Shown: positions 52,666-64,000 of the stretch, piece by piece | Numbering within the stretch: the first letter of the stretch is position 1 | Layout of the letters: the number at the start of each line of letters is the position of its first letter | NCBI RefSeq assembly: GCF_900111585.1 | Contig: NZ_FOHI01000002.1 | Coordinates: forward strand, 310,001 to 374,000 | DNA from: Nitrosospira multiformis | GTDB lineage: Bacteria > Pseudomonadota > Gammaproteobacteria > Burkholderiales > Nitrosomonadaceae | Direction: 5' to 3' | DNA length: 64,000 nucleotides | The notes under the pieces: generated by a model | Databases searched by the model: none | Seen by the model: only the letters and a program-made list of their open reading frames with translations | Told to the model about the DNA's origin: nothing | Translations under genes and position numbers: made by a program

Positions 52666-53286
52666 ATGAGCAATCAAAATACCGGAAGCGCCCCGTATGT
52701 TTTGCCACCTTTACCCTATGCAGATAACGCACTGGACCCCGTCATTTCGGCAAATACGCTTGGCTTCCACTACGGGAAACATCACAAGACATATGTCGAT
52801 AATCTCAACAAGCTGGTTGCAGGTACAGATCTGGCGGATATGTCTCTGGAGGAGATCATCACTTCCACGGCGGGCAAGGCAGACAAGGTAGGAATTTTCA
52901 ATAACGCTGCCCAGGTGTGGAACCATACCTTTTACTGGAACAGTTTGTCGCCCAAGGGCGGTGGTGAGCCACCCGCGTCGCTGAAGCAAAAAATCGAGAC
53001 TGCTTTCGGCAGCGTGGAGGTTTGCAAAAAGGAACTGGCAACGGCAGCCACAACCCAGTTCGGCAGCGGATGGGCATGGCTGGTAAACGATGATGGCGAC
53101 AGGTTGCAGGTGATAAAGACGGGTAACGCGGATCTGCCGCTCACAAAAGGAATGAAGCCACTCTTAACGATCGATGTCTGGGAACACGCCTACTACCTTG
53201 ATTACCAGAACCGGCGCGCGGATTATGTCAATGCCGTGCTCGACAAGCTGATCAACTGGGGCTTTGCCGCTGACAACGATAAATAA
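52666..53286 (+). CDS. sodB: Superoxide dismutase, iron type
   Basis: A 206-residue cytoplasmic Fe/Mn-family superoxide dismutase. Metal ligands: His in [15 protein letters not shown] (about residue 33), His in [11 protein letters not shown] (about residue 80), and Asp and His of [13 protein letters not shown]. The Gln in AAQVWNH and the GSGWAW block are Fe-type features. Start ATG at 52666 is preceded by GGGAGTG; an ATG at 52651 adds five residues and sits on the ribosome binding site. tyrS follows 17 bases later. Confidence 0.96.
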   Translation: MSNQNTGSAPYVLPPLPYADNALDPVISANTLGFHYGKHHKTYVDNLNKLVAGTDLADMSLEEIITSTAGKADKVGIFNNAAQVWNHTFYWNSLSPKGGGEPPASLKQKIETAFGSVEVCKKELATAATTQFGSGWAWLVNDDGDRLQVIKTGNADLPLTKGMKPLLTIDVWEHAYYLDYQNRRADYVNAVLDKLINWGFAADNDK

Positions 53287-53303
53287 TACCGCGACCTGCT
53301 GAT

Positions 53304-54515
53304 GTGACGATACCAATTTCAGAACAAGTCGAAATCATCAAGCGTGGTTGCAGTGAGCTTTTGCTGGAAGACGAACTGGAGCAGAAGCTTGCCCTGAATC
53401 GTCCACTCAGAATCAAGGCTGGATTCGATCCTACAGCACCTGACTTGCATCTGGGTCATACCGTTCTGCTGAATAAAATGCGCCATTTACAGGATTTAGG
53501 GCATCACGCCCTATTCCTGATTGGCGACTTCACAGGCATGATCGGCGATCCCAGCGGCAAGAATACCACGCGCCCCCCACTTACCCGTGAGCAGGTAGCC
53601 GAGAACGCGAAATCCTATCAGGACCAGGTGTTCCGCATACTCAAACCTGAGCAGACCGAGGTGGTGTTCAACTCCGCATGGATGGATAAGCTGAATGCCG
53701 CTGATCTGATCAAACTGGCTGCCACTCATACAGTCGCGCGTATGCTGGAGCGGGACGATTTTGGCAAGCGCTACCAGAGCAACAAGCCCATTGCCATTCA
53801 CGAATTTTTATACCCGTTGATTCAAGGCTATGACTCGGTCGCGCTCCACGCAGATATCGAACTGGGAGGCACTGACCAGAAATTCAATTTGCTGATGGGA
53901 CGGGAGTTGCAGAAACACTTCGGGCAAGCGTCGCAATGCGTCATCACAATGCCGCTTCTCGAAGGACTGGACGGCGTCAATAAAATGTCCAAGTCTGCCG
54001 GCAACTACATCGGAATCACCGAGAGTCCGGGGAACATGTTCGGCAAATTGATGTCTATTTCCGATGAATTGATGTGGCGGTATATTGAGTTATTGTCGTT
54101 CGAGCCGCTGCGCGTTGTTCGTCAGTGGCAGCAGGATGTAGGGAATGGACGCAATCCTCGCGACATCAAGGTCCTGTTTGCCCAGGAGATCGTTACCCGC
54201 TTTCATAGCAGGCAGGATGCCGAGGCCGCTCTCGCAGATTTTGAATCACGCTTCAGGCGGGGAGGTATCCCGGATGATCTGCCGGAAAACATACTGCAGG
54301 CTGGAAAAGAGGGATTGCCGATAGCGCAGTTGCTCAAACAGACCGGACTCACTGCCAGCACCACCGAAGCCTTGCGCATGATCGAGCAAGGGGGTGTAAA
54401 ATTGAATGGCGAAAAGGTGAGCGACAAAACTTTCCGGCTGCCTTGTGGTCAAACGGTGGTAGTGCAGGTGGGCAAGCGGAAGTTTGCCAGAGTAAGAATC
54501 TCCGAAGAAAAATAA
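53304..54515 (+). CDS. tyrS: Tyrosyl-tRNA synthetase
   Basis: A 403-residue class I synthetase charging tRNA-Tyr. Signatures: the HIGH-type LHLGHTV in [29 protein letters not shown], and KMSKS in [14 protein letters not shown]. An S4 RNA-binding domain occupies about residues 340-403. This is the TyrRZ type. The start is GTG at 53304. The final 45 codons and the following promoter are repeated immediately downstream (54570-54767). Confidence 0.96.
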   Translation: MTIPISEQVEIIKRGCSELLLEDELEQKLALNRPLRIKAGFDPTAPDLHLGHTVLLNKMRHLQDLGHHALFLIGDFTGMIGDPSGKNTTRPPLTREQVAENAKSYQDQVFRILKPEQTEVVFNSAWMDKLNAADLIKLAATHTVARMLERDDFGKRYQSNKPIAIHEFLYPLIQGYDSVALHADIELGGTDQKFNLLMGRELQKHFGQASQCVITMPLLEGLDGVNKMSKSAGNYIGITESPGNMFGKLMSISDELMWRYIELLSFEPLRVVRQWQQDVGNGRNPRDIKVLFAQEIVTRFHSRQDAEAALADFESRFRRGGIPDDLPENILQAGKEGLPIAQLLKQTGLTASTTEALRMIEQGGVKLNGEKVSDKTFRLPCGQTVVVQVGKRKFARVRISEEK

Positions 54516-54569
54516 AAAAGTTATCAAAAACCTTGACCGGGTATCTGGCGTCTGTATAATGCCGGCTTT
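54375..54569 (+). repeat. Tandem repeat unit 1: tyrS tail plus rrn promoter
   Basis: This 195-base unit comprises the last 46 or so codons of tyrS and the A/T-rich promoter region to CCGGCTTTCGC. It is repeated directly in 54570-54767 with about 15 substitutions and one inserted C by eye. Confidence 0.92.
54533..54560 (+). promoter_or_regulatory. Upstream rrn promoter (P-distal)
   Basis: TTGACC (54533-54538) and TATAAT (54555-54560) with a 16-base spacer, preceded by an UP-element-like A/T run (AAAAATAAAAAAGTTATCA). It is within repeat unit 1, so its transcript would cross the duplicated tyrS tail. Confidence 0.85.
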
Positions 54570-54767
54570 CGCGTGATCGAGCAAGGTGGTGTAAAATCGA
54601 ATGGCGAGAAAGTAAGCGACAAAACTTTTAAGCTGCCTTGTGGTCAGATGGTGATAGTGCAGGTAGGCAAGCGGAAGTTTGCCAGAGTAAGAATCTCCGA
54701 AGAAAAATAAAAAAGTTATCAAAAACCCTTGACCGGGCATCTGGCGTCTGTATAATGCCGCCTTCGC
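54570..54767 (+). repeat. Tandem repeat unit 2: duplicated tyrS tail and rrn promoter
   Basis: Second copy of the unit at 54375. The tyrS-like frame stays open from GTG 54573 ([17 protein letters not shown] ... RISEEK, 45 codons) to a TAA at the matching place; four residues differ. The last part (GGCAAGCGG to TTATCAAAAA, about 60 bases, including the UP element) is identical in both. It has no ribosome binding site of its own that I can see and is treated as a gene fragment. Confidence 0.92.
54729..54756 (+). promoter_or_regulatory. Proximal rrn promoter
   Basis: TTGACC (54729-54734) and TATAAT (54751-54756), 16-base spacer, with the same A/T-rich upstream element. It is the copy nearest 16S and very probably the main rRNA promoter. 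Confidence 0.9.
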
Positions 54768-54769
54768 TA

Positions 54770-54817
54770 GCTAACATTAGTAACAAAGTTTGTTAGCCAG
54801 CATCGCTCTTTAAAAAT
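54770..54817 (+). promoter_or_regulatory. rrn leader antitermination boxB-boxA
   Basis: GCTAAC (54770-54775) and GTTAGC (54792-54797) form a boxB-like hairpin. GCTCTTTAAAAAT (54805-54817) matches boxA. Together they are the site where Nus factors assemble on the nascent rRNA. The leader continues to 54990 with a 10-bp hairpin CTGTTTCGCC/GGCGAAACAG (about 54858-54882). Confidence 0.85.
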
Positions 54818-54820
54818 TTA

Positions 54821-54846
54821 CAGCCGATAGGTGTGGGCACTTGAAC
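54821..54846 (+). other. 5' strand of the 16S processing stem
   Basis: CAGCCGATAGGTGTGGGCAC and the next bases are nearly complementary to 56541-56567 beyond the 16S 3' end. Such stems bracket pre-16S rRNA and are cut by RNase III. Confidence 0.8.
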
Positions 54847-54990
54847 GGGACATACGGCTGTTTCGCCTTTCAGGCGAAACAGTCAGTTCCAAGAATCGAA
54901 GTGCTCGCACAACGTACCAAGATTCTGATCATCCCGATCGCTCGGGAGAAACAGAATCAAATAACGTCAAGCGAGAGTTTTACCAGTATT

Positions 54991-56529
<1,539 letters not shown>

Positions 56530-56540
56530 GAGAAATTCCT

Positions 56541-56567
56541 GTTTGAGTGCCCACAACCTATCGGTTG
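56541..56567 (+). other. 3' strand of the 16S processing stem
   Basis: GTTTGAGTGCCCACAACCTA and the following TCGGTTG are complementary, with one or two mismatches, to 54821-54846. Confidence 0.8.
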
Positions 56568-56650
56568 TTTAGAAAAGCAAGGCTAGGGGGCTAAGGAAAT
56601 AGGCTTGAGAACCACAAAAGGCCCATCTCTTTGTTTCCAGGCTCTGTTCA

Positions 56651-56727
<77 letters not shown>

Positions 56728-56734
56728 ACTAAAA

Positions 56735-56810
56735 GGGGGTGTAGCTCAGATGGGAGAGCACCTGCTTTGCAAGCAGGGGGTCATCGGTTCGATCCCGTTC
56801 ACCTCCACCA
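56735..56810 (+). tRNA. tRNA-Ala (anticodon TGC)
   Basis: 76-base tRNA, 7 bases after tRNA-Ile. Acceptor GGGGGTG/CACCTCC includes the G3-U70 pair that marks alanine tRNAs; anticodon loop TTTGCAA; CCA encoded. Confidence 0.98.
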
Positions 56811-57179
56811 ATCAGAAAAGCAATTACCTAATTAGAAGCCAGAAGTAAACGGAAAGGTTTACTTCTGGTTTTTAACCAGCGGCTGTATTTCGGGAACATT
56901 CAGGTTTTCGGGTTGTTTTATTCAACTTTGAATTCCTCGTATTTGTTCCTGACGTTCTTTAACAATCTGGAAGAAGTAAATATTTCGTATCGACGGATGC
57001 GTTGCCCGTGAGGCTACGTTTTCCCGAGAAACGGAATAATGGGTTAGATTGTATCGACGTATCGCATTTTTAGTCGGATGCGATGCGAAGCAAACACCTG
57101 TAACCACCGGTTTGGAAGATGAAAAGGAGTCAGTTTTTCGATGATATCCGCTTCGGCTTCTAAAGCCCTTAAGGTTATA
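56811..57179 (+). promoter_or_regulatory. tRNA-Ala to 23S spacer with boxA and processing stem
   Basis: This 369-base spacer has a second boxA-like sequence, GTTCTTTAACAATCTGG (about 56954-56970), and a segment CAATCTGGAAGAAGTAAAT (56963-56981) that pairs with 60117-60135 after 23S as the RNase III stem. A hairpin AAACCAGAAGTAAAC-type repeat (AGAAGTAAAC...GTTTACTTCT, about 56841-56867) lies just after tRNA-Ala. Confidence 0.8.
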
Positions 57180-60070
<2,891 letters not shown>

Positions 60071-60116
60071 ATAACCTTAAGCAAGAACAAGGTGTTTAGC
60101 AGATACAATCATTCCC

Positions 60117-60135
60117 ATTTACTTCTTCAAGATTG
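60117..60135 (+). other. 3' strand of the 23S processing stem
   Basis: ATTTACTTCTTCAAGATTG pairs, with a single mismatch, with 56963-56981 upstream of 23S, forming the expected precursor stem. Confidence 0.75.
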
Positions 60136-60193
60136 CGGTTTTCGATAGAAGCCAGAGTTGCTCATTGCTTTTGTCGGATGCCATTAAAAGTTA

Positions 60194-60309
60194 CGCTTGG
60201 TGGTCATAGCACTTTGGACCCACCCCTTCCCATCCCGAACAGGGCCGTGAAACGAAGTCGCGCCGATGATAGTGTGTTTTCACATGCGAAAGTAGGTCAC
60301 TGCCAGGCA
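60194..60309 (+). rRNA. rrf: 5S ribosomal RNA
   Basis: About 116 bases. The 5' strand CGCTTGGTGGTCATAGC pairs with the 3' end TGCCAGGCA. The core CCCATCCCGAACAGGGCCGT and the GCGCCGATGATAGTGTG block are typical. Ends are approximate. Confidence 0.95.
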
Positions 60310-60317
60310 CCTTATAG

Positions 60318-60353
60318 AAAAAAGCCCCGACTCGCGAGAGTCGGGGCTTTTTT
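60318..60353 (+). terminator. Terminator of the rRNA operon
   Basis: A 16-bp perfect stem, AAAAAAGCCCCGACTC with its complement, around GCGA, ending in a T-run. It lies nine bases after 5S. Confidence 0.97.
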
Positions 60354-60446
60354 GTTGATACGTGGGAATCAGCTTATATTGTGCAAGTTTCCACGGTCGA
60401 ATTTCAGTGTCAGATGACAAGGAAATCATCAGGCGATGAACTCATC

Positions 60447-60881
60447 ATGAAACTACAGGGGTTTTTATTCCCCCGATTTTTATCCCTGTTACTGGCACTG
60501 GTGATCAGCTTCACAGCCGGAGGTGTCGCCGCGCAGTCAGGGAATGAACCCTATCGGGCAGCGATAGGCAGTGATGGCGTGCAACACGTGAACATTCTGG
60601 CGGGCGACTATTTTTTCCGTCCCAGGCACATCATCGTCAAAGTCAACGTGCCTGTAATGCTTGTCGTTCGAGTAGAACAGGGCGTCATCCCTCACGGCCT
60701 GGTGCTAAAAGTTCCCAAAGCGAATATCTCGATCGATGAAGATCTTGGCCGTGAGTCTCAAACATTCACTTTTACCCCAACTGCGTCAGGCAAATATGCT
60801 TTCTATTGTCCAAAGAAGCTGCTCTTTTTCAAGAGCCATAGGGAGCACGGGATGGAGGGGATTCTGGAGATTGTCGAGTAG
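60447..60881 (+). CDS. Periplasmic cupredoxin-like copper protein
   Basis: A 144-residue exported protein with a signal peptide (to about residue 30, GVAAQS) and one cupredoxin domain. Likely type 1 copper ligands are H83 (IPHG), C121 (FYCPKK), H134 and M136 (REHGMEG). The loop between Cys and the second His is longer than in plastocyanin-type proteins, closer to oxidase subunit II-like cupredoxins. It may be a periplasmic electron carrier or copper-handling protein; the partner is unknown. The start MKLQGFLF is chosen for the signal peptide. It is convergent with the cys genes. Confidence 0.8.
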   Translation: MKLQGFLFPRFLSLLLALVISFTAGGVAAQSGNEPYRAAIGSDGVQHVNILAGDYFFRPRHIIVKVNVPVMLVVRVEQGVIPHGLVLKVPKANISIDEDLGRESQTFTFTPTASGKYAFYCPKKLLFFKSHREHGMEGILEIVE

Positions 60882-60992
60882 CCGACGTGGATTGCGGCTG
60901 TCCTCATGCGGCTTCGCACGGACTGCCGTTCTCCTCTTGTTCCAGGAAACGGTATCAATACCGTCAATCCGTAACCTGATAAGTCAAGCCTG

Positions 60993-62075
60993 TTAGTGTA
61001 GCTGCGCCGGAAAGAGATCGAAACGGGAAGGTTTGATGAAAACCTGATCGCCTTGCGTCAACTGCAGTTCCCGAAAGCGCTCCCTGCTGATTTCGACTTC
61101 GATCAATTCCTTATCTTTGCCGTCATCGCGCCTCAGCTGGAGGCGAACGACCGGGCCCACCGAGAGAATGTGGGACACATGCGCGGCAATTGCTCCCTTC
61201 CCATTCAAGGCATTGTCCACCTTATCCACATGGATGTCATGCGGACGCACATAGGCCACCGCTGAGAGCTCTTCGGCCTCGGTATGCTCCGGCGCATCGA
61301 TTTCGATTCCCCCTATCCAGGCGCGACCGCGATGGAGCCGCCCATGGAAAAGATTCACCTTGCCCAGGAACTTGTACACGAACGGGCTTGCCGGGTGCTC
61401 GTATACCTCATCTGGGCTACCGATCTGCTCGATGCGACCTTCGTTCATGACTACGACCCGATCCGCGACCTCCAATGCCTCTTCCTGGTCATGGGTGACG
61501 AACACACTGGTGATGTGCATCTCATCGTGAAGTCTTCTAAGCCATGAACGCAGTTCCTTGCGCACCTTGGCATCCAGCGCCCCGAATGGTTCGTCGAGCA
61601 GTAGAACCTTAGGTTCCACAGCCAATGCCCGTGCCAGGGCGATTCTCTGGCGTTGCCCTCCCGAGAGTTGATGGGGGTAGCGGTCTGCCAGCCAGTCGAG
61701 TTGCACCAGTTTCAGCAACTCATGTACGCGTTGCTGAATCTCTGCTGTGGAAGGCCGGAATCTTTTCGGACGTACACGCAGACCGAAGGCTACGTTTTCG
61801 AAAATGGTCATGTTCCGGAACAGGGCGTAGTGCTGGAATACAAAGCCAACCTGTCGCTCACGGACGTGCTGATCTGTTGCGTCTTCGCCCTGGAACAGCA
61901 CCTGGCCGGTATCCGCTGCTTCCAGTCCCGCAATGACACGCAACAGGGTCGTTTTCCCTGATCCTGAAGGGCCGAGCAGCGCGAGCAGTTCGCCAGACTT
62001 TACTTCCAGGCTGACATCACGTAGCGCGGAAAATGTCCCGAATTGTTTGGAAAGATTACGAATTTCTATGCTCAT
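60993..62075 (-). CDS. cysA: Sulfate/thiosulfate ABC transporter ATP-binding protein
   Basis: A 360-residue ATPase energising sulfate import. Walker [10 protein letters not shown] (about residue 35), Q-loop [13 protein letters not shown], signature [15 protein letters not shown], Walker [13 protein letters not shown] and H-loop VTHDQEEA are intact. A C-terminal TOBE-type regulatory domain (about 240-350) includes YVRPHDIHV. Its ATG overlaps the cysW stop as ATGA, so the two are translationally coupled. Confidence 0.95.
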   Translation of the reverse strand: MSIEIRNLSKQFGTFSALRDVSLEVKSGELLALLGPSGSGKTTLLRVIAGLEAADTGQVLFQGEDATDQHVRERQVGFVFQHYALFRNMTIFENVAFGLRVRPKRFRPSTAEIQQRVHELLKLVQLDWLADRYPHQLSGGQRQRIALARALAVEPKVLLLDEPFGALDAKVRKELRSWLRRLHDEMHITSVFVTHDQEEALEVADRVVVMNEGRIEQIGSPDEVYEHPASPFVYKFLGKVNLFHGRLHRGRAWIGGIEIDAPEHTEAEELSAVAYVRPHDIHVDKVDNALNGKGAIAAHVSHILSVGPVVRLQLRRDDGKDKELIEVEISRERFRELQLTQGDQVFIKPSRFDLFPAQLH

Positions 62076-62953
62076 TCTTGTATTCCTGTGGTTTCCGGTT
62101 TTTCCCCGGTTTTTGATTCAATGATAGTCTTCAATGCCAAGGTGACCAGTGCGAGCAGTGCGAGCAGCGACGCCACGGCAAAGGCGGCCGCGAAGTTATA
62201 TTCGTTATAAAGAATCTCGACATGCAGCGGCAAGGTATTGGTGCTTCCCCGGATATGCCCGGATACCACCGATACTGCACCAAACTCTCCCATTGCGCGC
62301 GCATTACAAAGGATGACACCGTAAAGCAGGCCCCATTTAATATTGGGAAGCGTTACACGGAAGAATATCTGCCAGCCGTTCGCCCCGAGTACCACGGCCG
62401 CTTCTTCCTCTTCGGCCCCCTGGGATTGCATCAGGGGAATCAGTTCGCGTGCAATAAAGGGAACAGTGACGAATATGGTCGCTAGTACGATGCCGGGCAC
62501 CGCAAAGATAATCTTGATGTCTTGTTCTGCCAGCCATGGCCCCAGCCAACCCTGCAAGCCGAAAATAAGCACATAGATGAGCCCGGACACGACAGGTGAA
62601 ACCGAAAAAGGCAAATCGATGAGCGTGACCAGCAGGTTTTTGCCGCGAAACTCAAACTTGGCAACTGCCCATGCTGCCGCTACGCCGAATACCAGATTAA
62701 GCGGAACTGCAATGGCGGCTGCGGTCAAGGTAAGCTGAATGGCGGACACCGCATCCGGCTCGGTAATTGCGGCAATGTAAACATCCCAGCCTTTCCTGAG
62801 CGCTTCGTAGAAAACCGATATCAGCGGTATGAAGAGAAAGAGTGTAAGAAAGACCAGCGCAAGCCCGATCAGGGGCCGACGCACCCACGCGGATTCCTCG
62901 ATGGGGCGCACGCGACCGGAAGGGACGGGCAACGGAAGAGCAATAGCAGTCAT
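62072..62953 (-). CDS. cysW: Sulfate ABC transporter permease CysW
   Basis: A 293-residue inner-membrane permease with six or so helices. The EAA-loop motif [28 protein letters not shown] contacts CysA, and [19 protein letters not shown] is the CysW family block. It pairs with CysT; the start is 16 bases after the cysT stop. Confidence 0.95.
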   Translation of the reverse strand: MTAIALPLPVPSGRVRPIEESAWVRRPLIGLALVFLTLFLFIPLISVFYEALRKGWDVYIAAITEPDAVSAIQLTLTAAAIAVPLNLVFGVAAAWAVAKFEFRGKNLLVTLIDLPFSVSPVVSGLIYVLIFGLQGWLGPWLAEQDIKIIFAVPGIVLATIFVTVPFIARELIPLMQSQGAEEEEAAVVLGANGWQIFFRVTLPNIKWGLLYGVILCNARAMGEFGAVSVVSGHIRGSTNTLPLHVEILYNEYNFAAAFAVASLLALLALVTLALKTIIESKTGEKPETTGIQE

Positions 62954-62969
62954 CAGGATATCCTCATGC

Positions 62970-63806
62970 TCATACTGACGATGAACTCCGGCTGCGACTC
63001 CACCATTGCAGCAGGTTGATGATCAGGAGCAACACGAAAGAAATCACGAGCATGACCACGGCGAGCGCCGTAGCGCCTGCATAGTCGTACTGCTCGAGCT
63101 TGGTAATGATCAGGAGCGGCGTGATTTCGGAAATCATCGGCATGTTGCCCGCAATAAAAATAACGGACCCGTATTCCCCGATCGCACGGGCAAAGGCAAG
63201 CGCAAAGCCGGTTATCACTGCCGGAAAAATGGCGGGAAAAATGACTCGCAGGAATGTCTGCAAGCGGTTCGCGCCGAGCGTAGCCGCTGCTTCTTCCAGT
63301 TCAGGTTCGAGGTCTTCCAGCACAGGTTGCACCGTTCGTACTACAAATGGCAATCCGATAAACGTCAGCGCCACGAAGACCCCTGCTGGCGTAAAGGCGA
63401 CCTTGAGGCCAAGCGGCTCCAGATACTGACCGATCCACCCGTTCCCCGCATAGAGCGCTGTCAGGGCAATACCCGCTACCGCGGTGGGCAGGGCAAATGG
63501 AAGGTCTACGAGCGCATCAATCAGCTTCTTTCCTGGAAAGTGGTAACGTACCAGCACCCACGCAACCAGGAGTCCGAATATCGCATTAACCAGCGCCGCT
63601 GCGAATGAGGCGCCAAATGTCAACCGGTAGGAAGCCAGTACTCTTGGTGTCATCACCACATTCCAGAATTCAGGCAATGTGAGCTCTGCAGTGCGAACAA
63701 ATGCCGCGGAGATTGGAATCAGAACCATCAGGCTCAGATAAAGCAACGTAAATCCAAGCGCGAGGTTGAATCCGGGCAGAACGCTGTGTTGTCTGAACGT
63801 GCCCAT
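62970..63806 (-). CDS. cysT: Sulfate ABC transporter permease CysT
   Basis: A 278-residue permease, partner of CysW. Block [21 protein letters not shown] and the coupling loop [23 protein letters not shown] are characteristic, as is [16 protein letters not shown]. The ATG follows one base after the stop of the preceding gene, indicating an operon that continues off the right edge. Confidence 0.95.
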   Translation of the reverse strand: MGTFRQHSVLPGFNLALGFTLLYLSLMVLIPISAAFVRTAELTLPEFWNVVMTPRVLASYRLTFGASFAAALVNAIFGLLVAWVLVRYHFPGKKLIDALVDLPFALPTAVAGIALTALYAGNGWIGQYLEPLGLKVAFTPAGVFVALTFIGLPFVVRTVQPVLEDLEPELEEAAATLGANRLQTFLRVIFPAIFPAVITGFALAFARAIGEYGSVIFIAGNMPMISEITPLLIITKLEQYDYAGATALAVVMLVISFVLLLIINLLQWWSRSRSSSSV

Positions 63807-63807
63807 T

Positions 63808-64000
63808 TCAGATTCCCGCCGCGTCGATATAGTGTTGAAGCGTTCTGACGTTTCCGGGGGAAGCCTCCGCGCTCAGGTACCTTGTTGCCGTAGCAGGTAG
63901 AAGCAAGTCAAACTCAATCGCCTGCGCCGGGATACCGAGAAAGCGGCCCTGGAGAAGATCAACGCCTGCGCGAACAGCTCCTGTCAATTGCCGTGCTGTT
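63808..64000 (-). CDS. Partial gene upstream of cysT, unidentified C-terminus
   Basis: The last 63 codons of a gene run to a TGA at 63808. They include GVDLLQGRFLGIPAQAIEFD and RTLQHYIDAAGI. The position, one base before cysT, suggests the sulfate-binding protein or another transport component, but this tail does not look like the Sbp/CysP C-terminus I know. Its family cannot be fixed from the visible piece. Confidence 0.6.
   Translation of the reverse strand, partial: TARQLTGAVRAGVDLLQGRFLGIPAQAIEFDLLLPATATRYLSAEASPGNVRTLQHYIDAAGI

Noticed and set aside
54573-54710. Duplicated tyrS tail as a functional small protein
   Set aside because: The frame is open, but there is no ribosome binding site and conservation is strongest in the promoter part rather than the coding part.

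Overview
The window reads as the chromosome of a betaproteobacterium. The 16S/23S genes, the gene orders (thrS-infC-rpmI-rplT-pheS-pheT-ihfA-merR; surE-pcm-nlpD-rpoS; fur/bamE-dapB-carAB-greA) and several PEP-CTERM proteins point to the Nitrosomonadaceae, most likely Nitrosospira. That placement is inferred from recalled 16S character and gene order; no search was run. Most of the sequence is conserved housekeeping core. The accessory parts are short.

Layout. 1-4231 (minus): the promoter-distal part of a haem-copper oxidase operon (coxB with fused cytochrome c, coxA, coxC, a small membrane protein and a cut-off gene). 4606-10086 (minus): an envelope island with two PEP-CTERM alpha-carbonic anhydrases, an OprO/P-like porin with a long N-terminal extension, and two adjacent small exported proteins sharing an unusual Gly-rich tail. 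10607-18698 (minus): sugar phosphate genes zwf, pgm, tkt, pgi, plus pssA. 18864-19875: an IS3-type transposase remnant and a PEP-CTERM protein. 20131-23441 (minus): ilvBHC. 23753-31198: fur facing bamE-dapB-carA-carB-greA. 31411-38102: yhbY facing rlmE-ftsH-folP-glmM-pstS. 38346-46342: translation genes, IHF-alpha, a MerR regulator and tRNA-Pro. 46436-50803: surE-pcm-nlpD-rpoS and a group III truncated haemoglobin. 50851-54515: a FadL-type porin, sodB and tyrS. 54533-60353: a complete 16S-tRNA-Ile-tRNA-Ala-23S-5S operon with promoters, antitermination boxes, processing stems and terminator. 60447-64000: a periplasmic cupredoxin facing the sulfate transporter genes cysA, cysW and cysT.

How the parts fit. 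The sugar phosphate cluster links hexose phosphates, the pentose phosphate pathway and glycogen-type metabolism, as expected where carbon is fixed by the Calvin cycle. The carbonic anhydrases are predicted to be exported and could serve CO2/bicarbonate exchange. Three PEP-CTERM proteins imply an exosortase system elsewhere in the genome.

Most notable: (i) a tandem duplication of the tyrS 3' end together with the rRNA promoter, giving two near-identical rrn promoters; (ii) an oxidase subunit I with Trp at the usual gating-Glu position and Ala at the K-channel Lys position; (iii) two neighbouring exported proteins ending in NIS-(A/V)-GGAGG, a family I do not recognise; (iv) infC apparently starting at ATA. 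I found no CRISPR array, prophage or intact insertion sequence.
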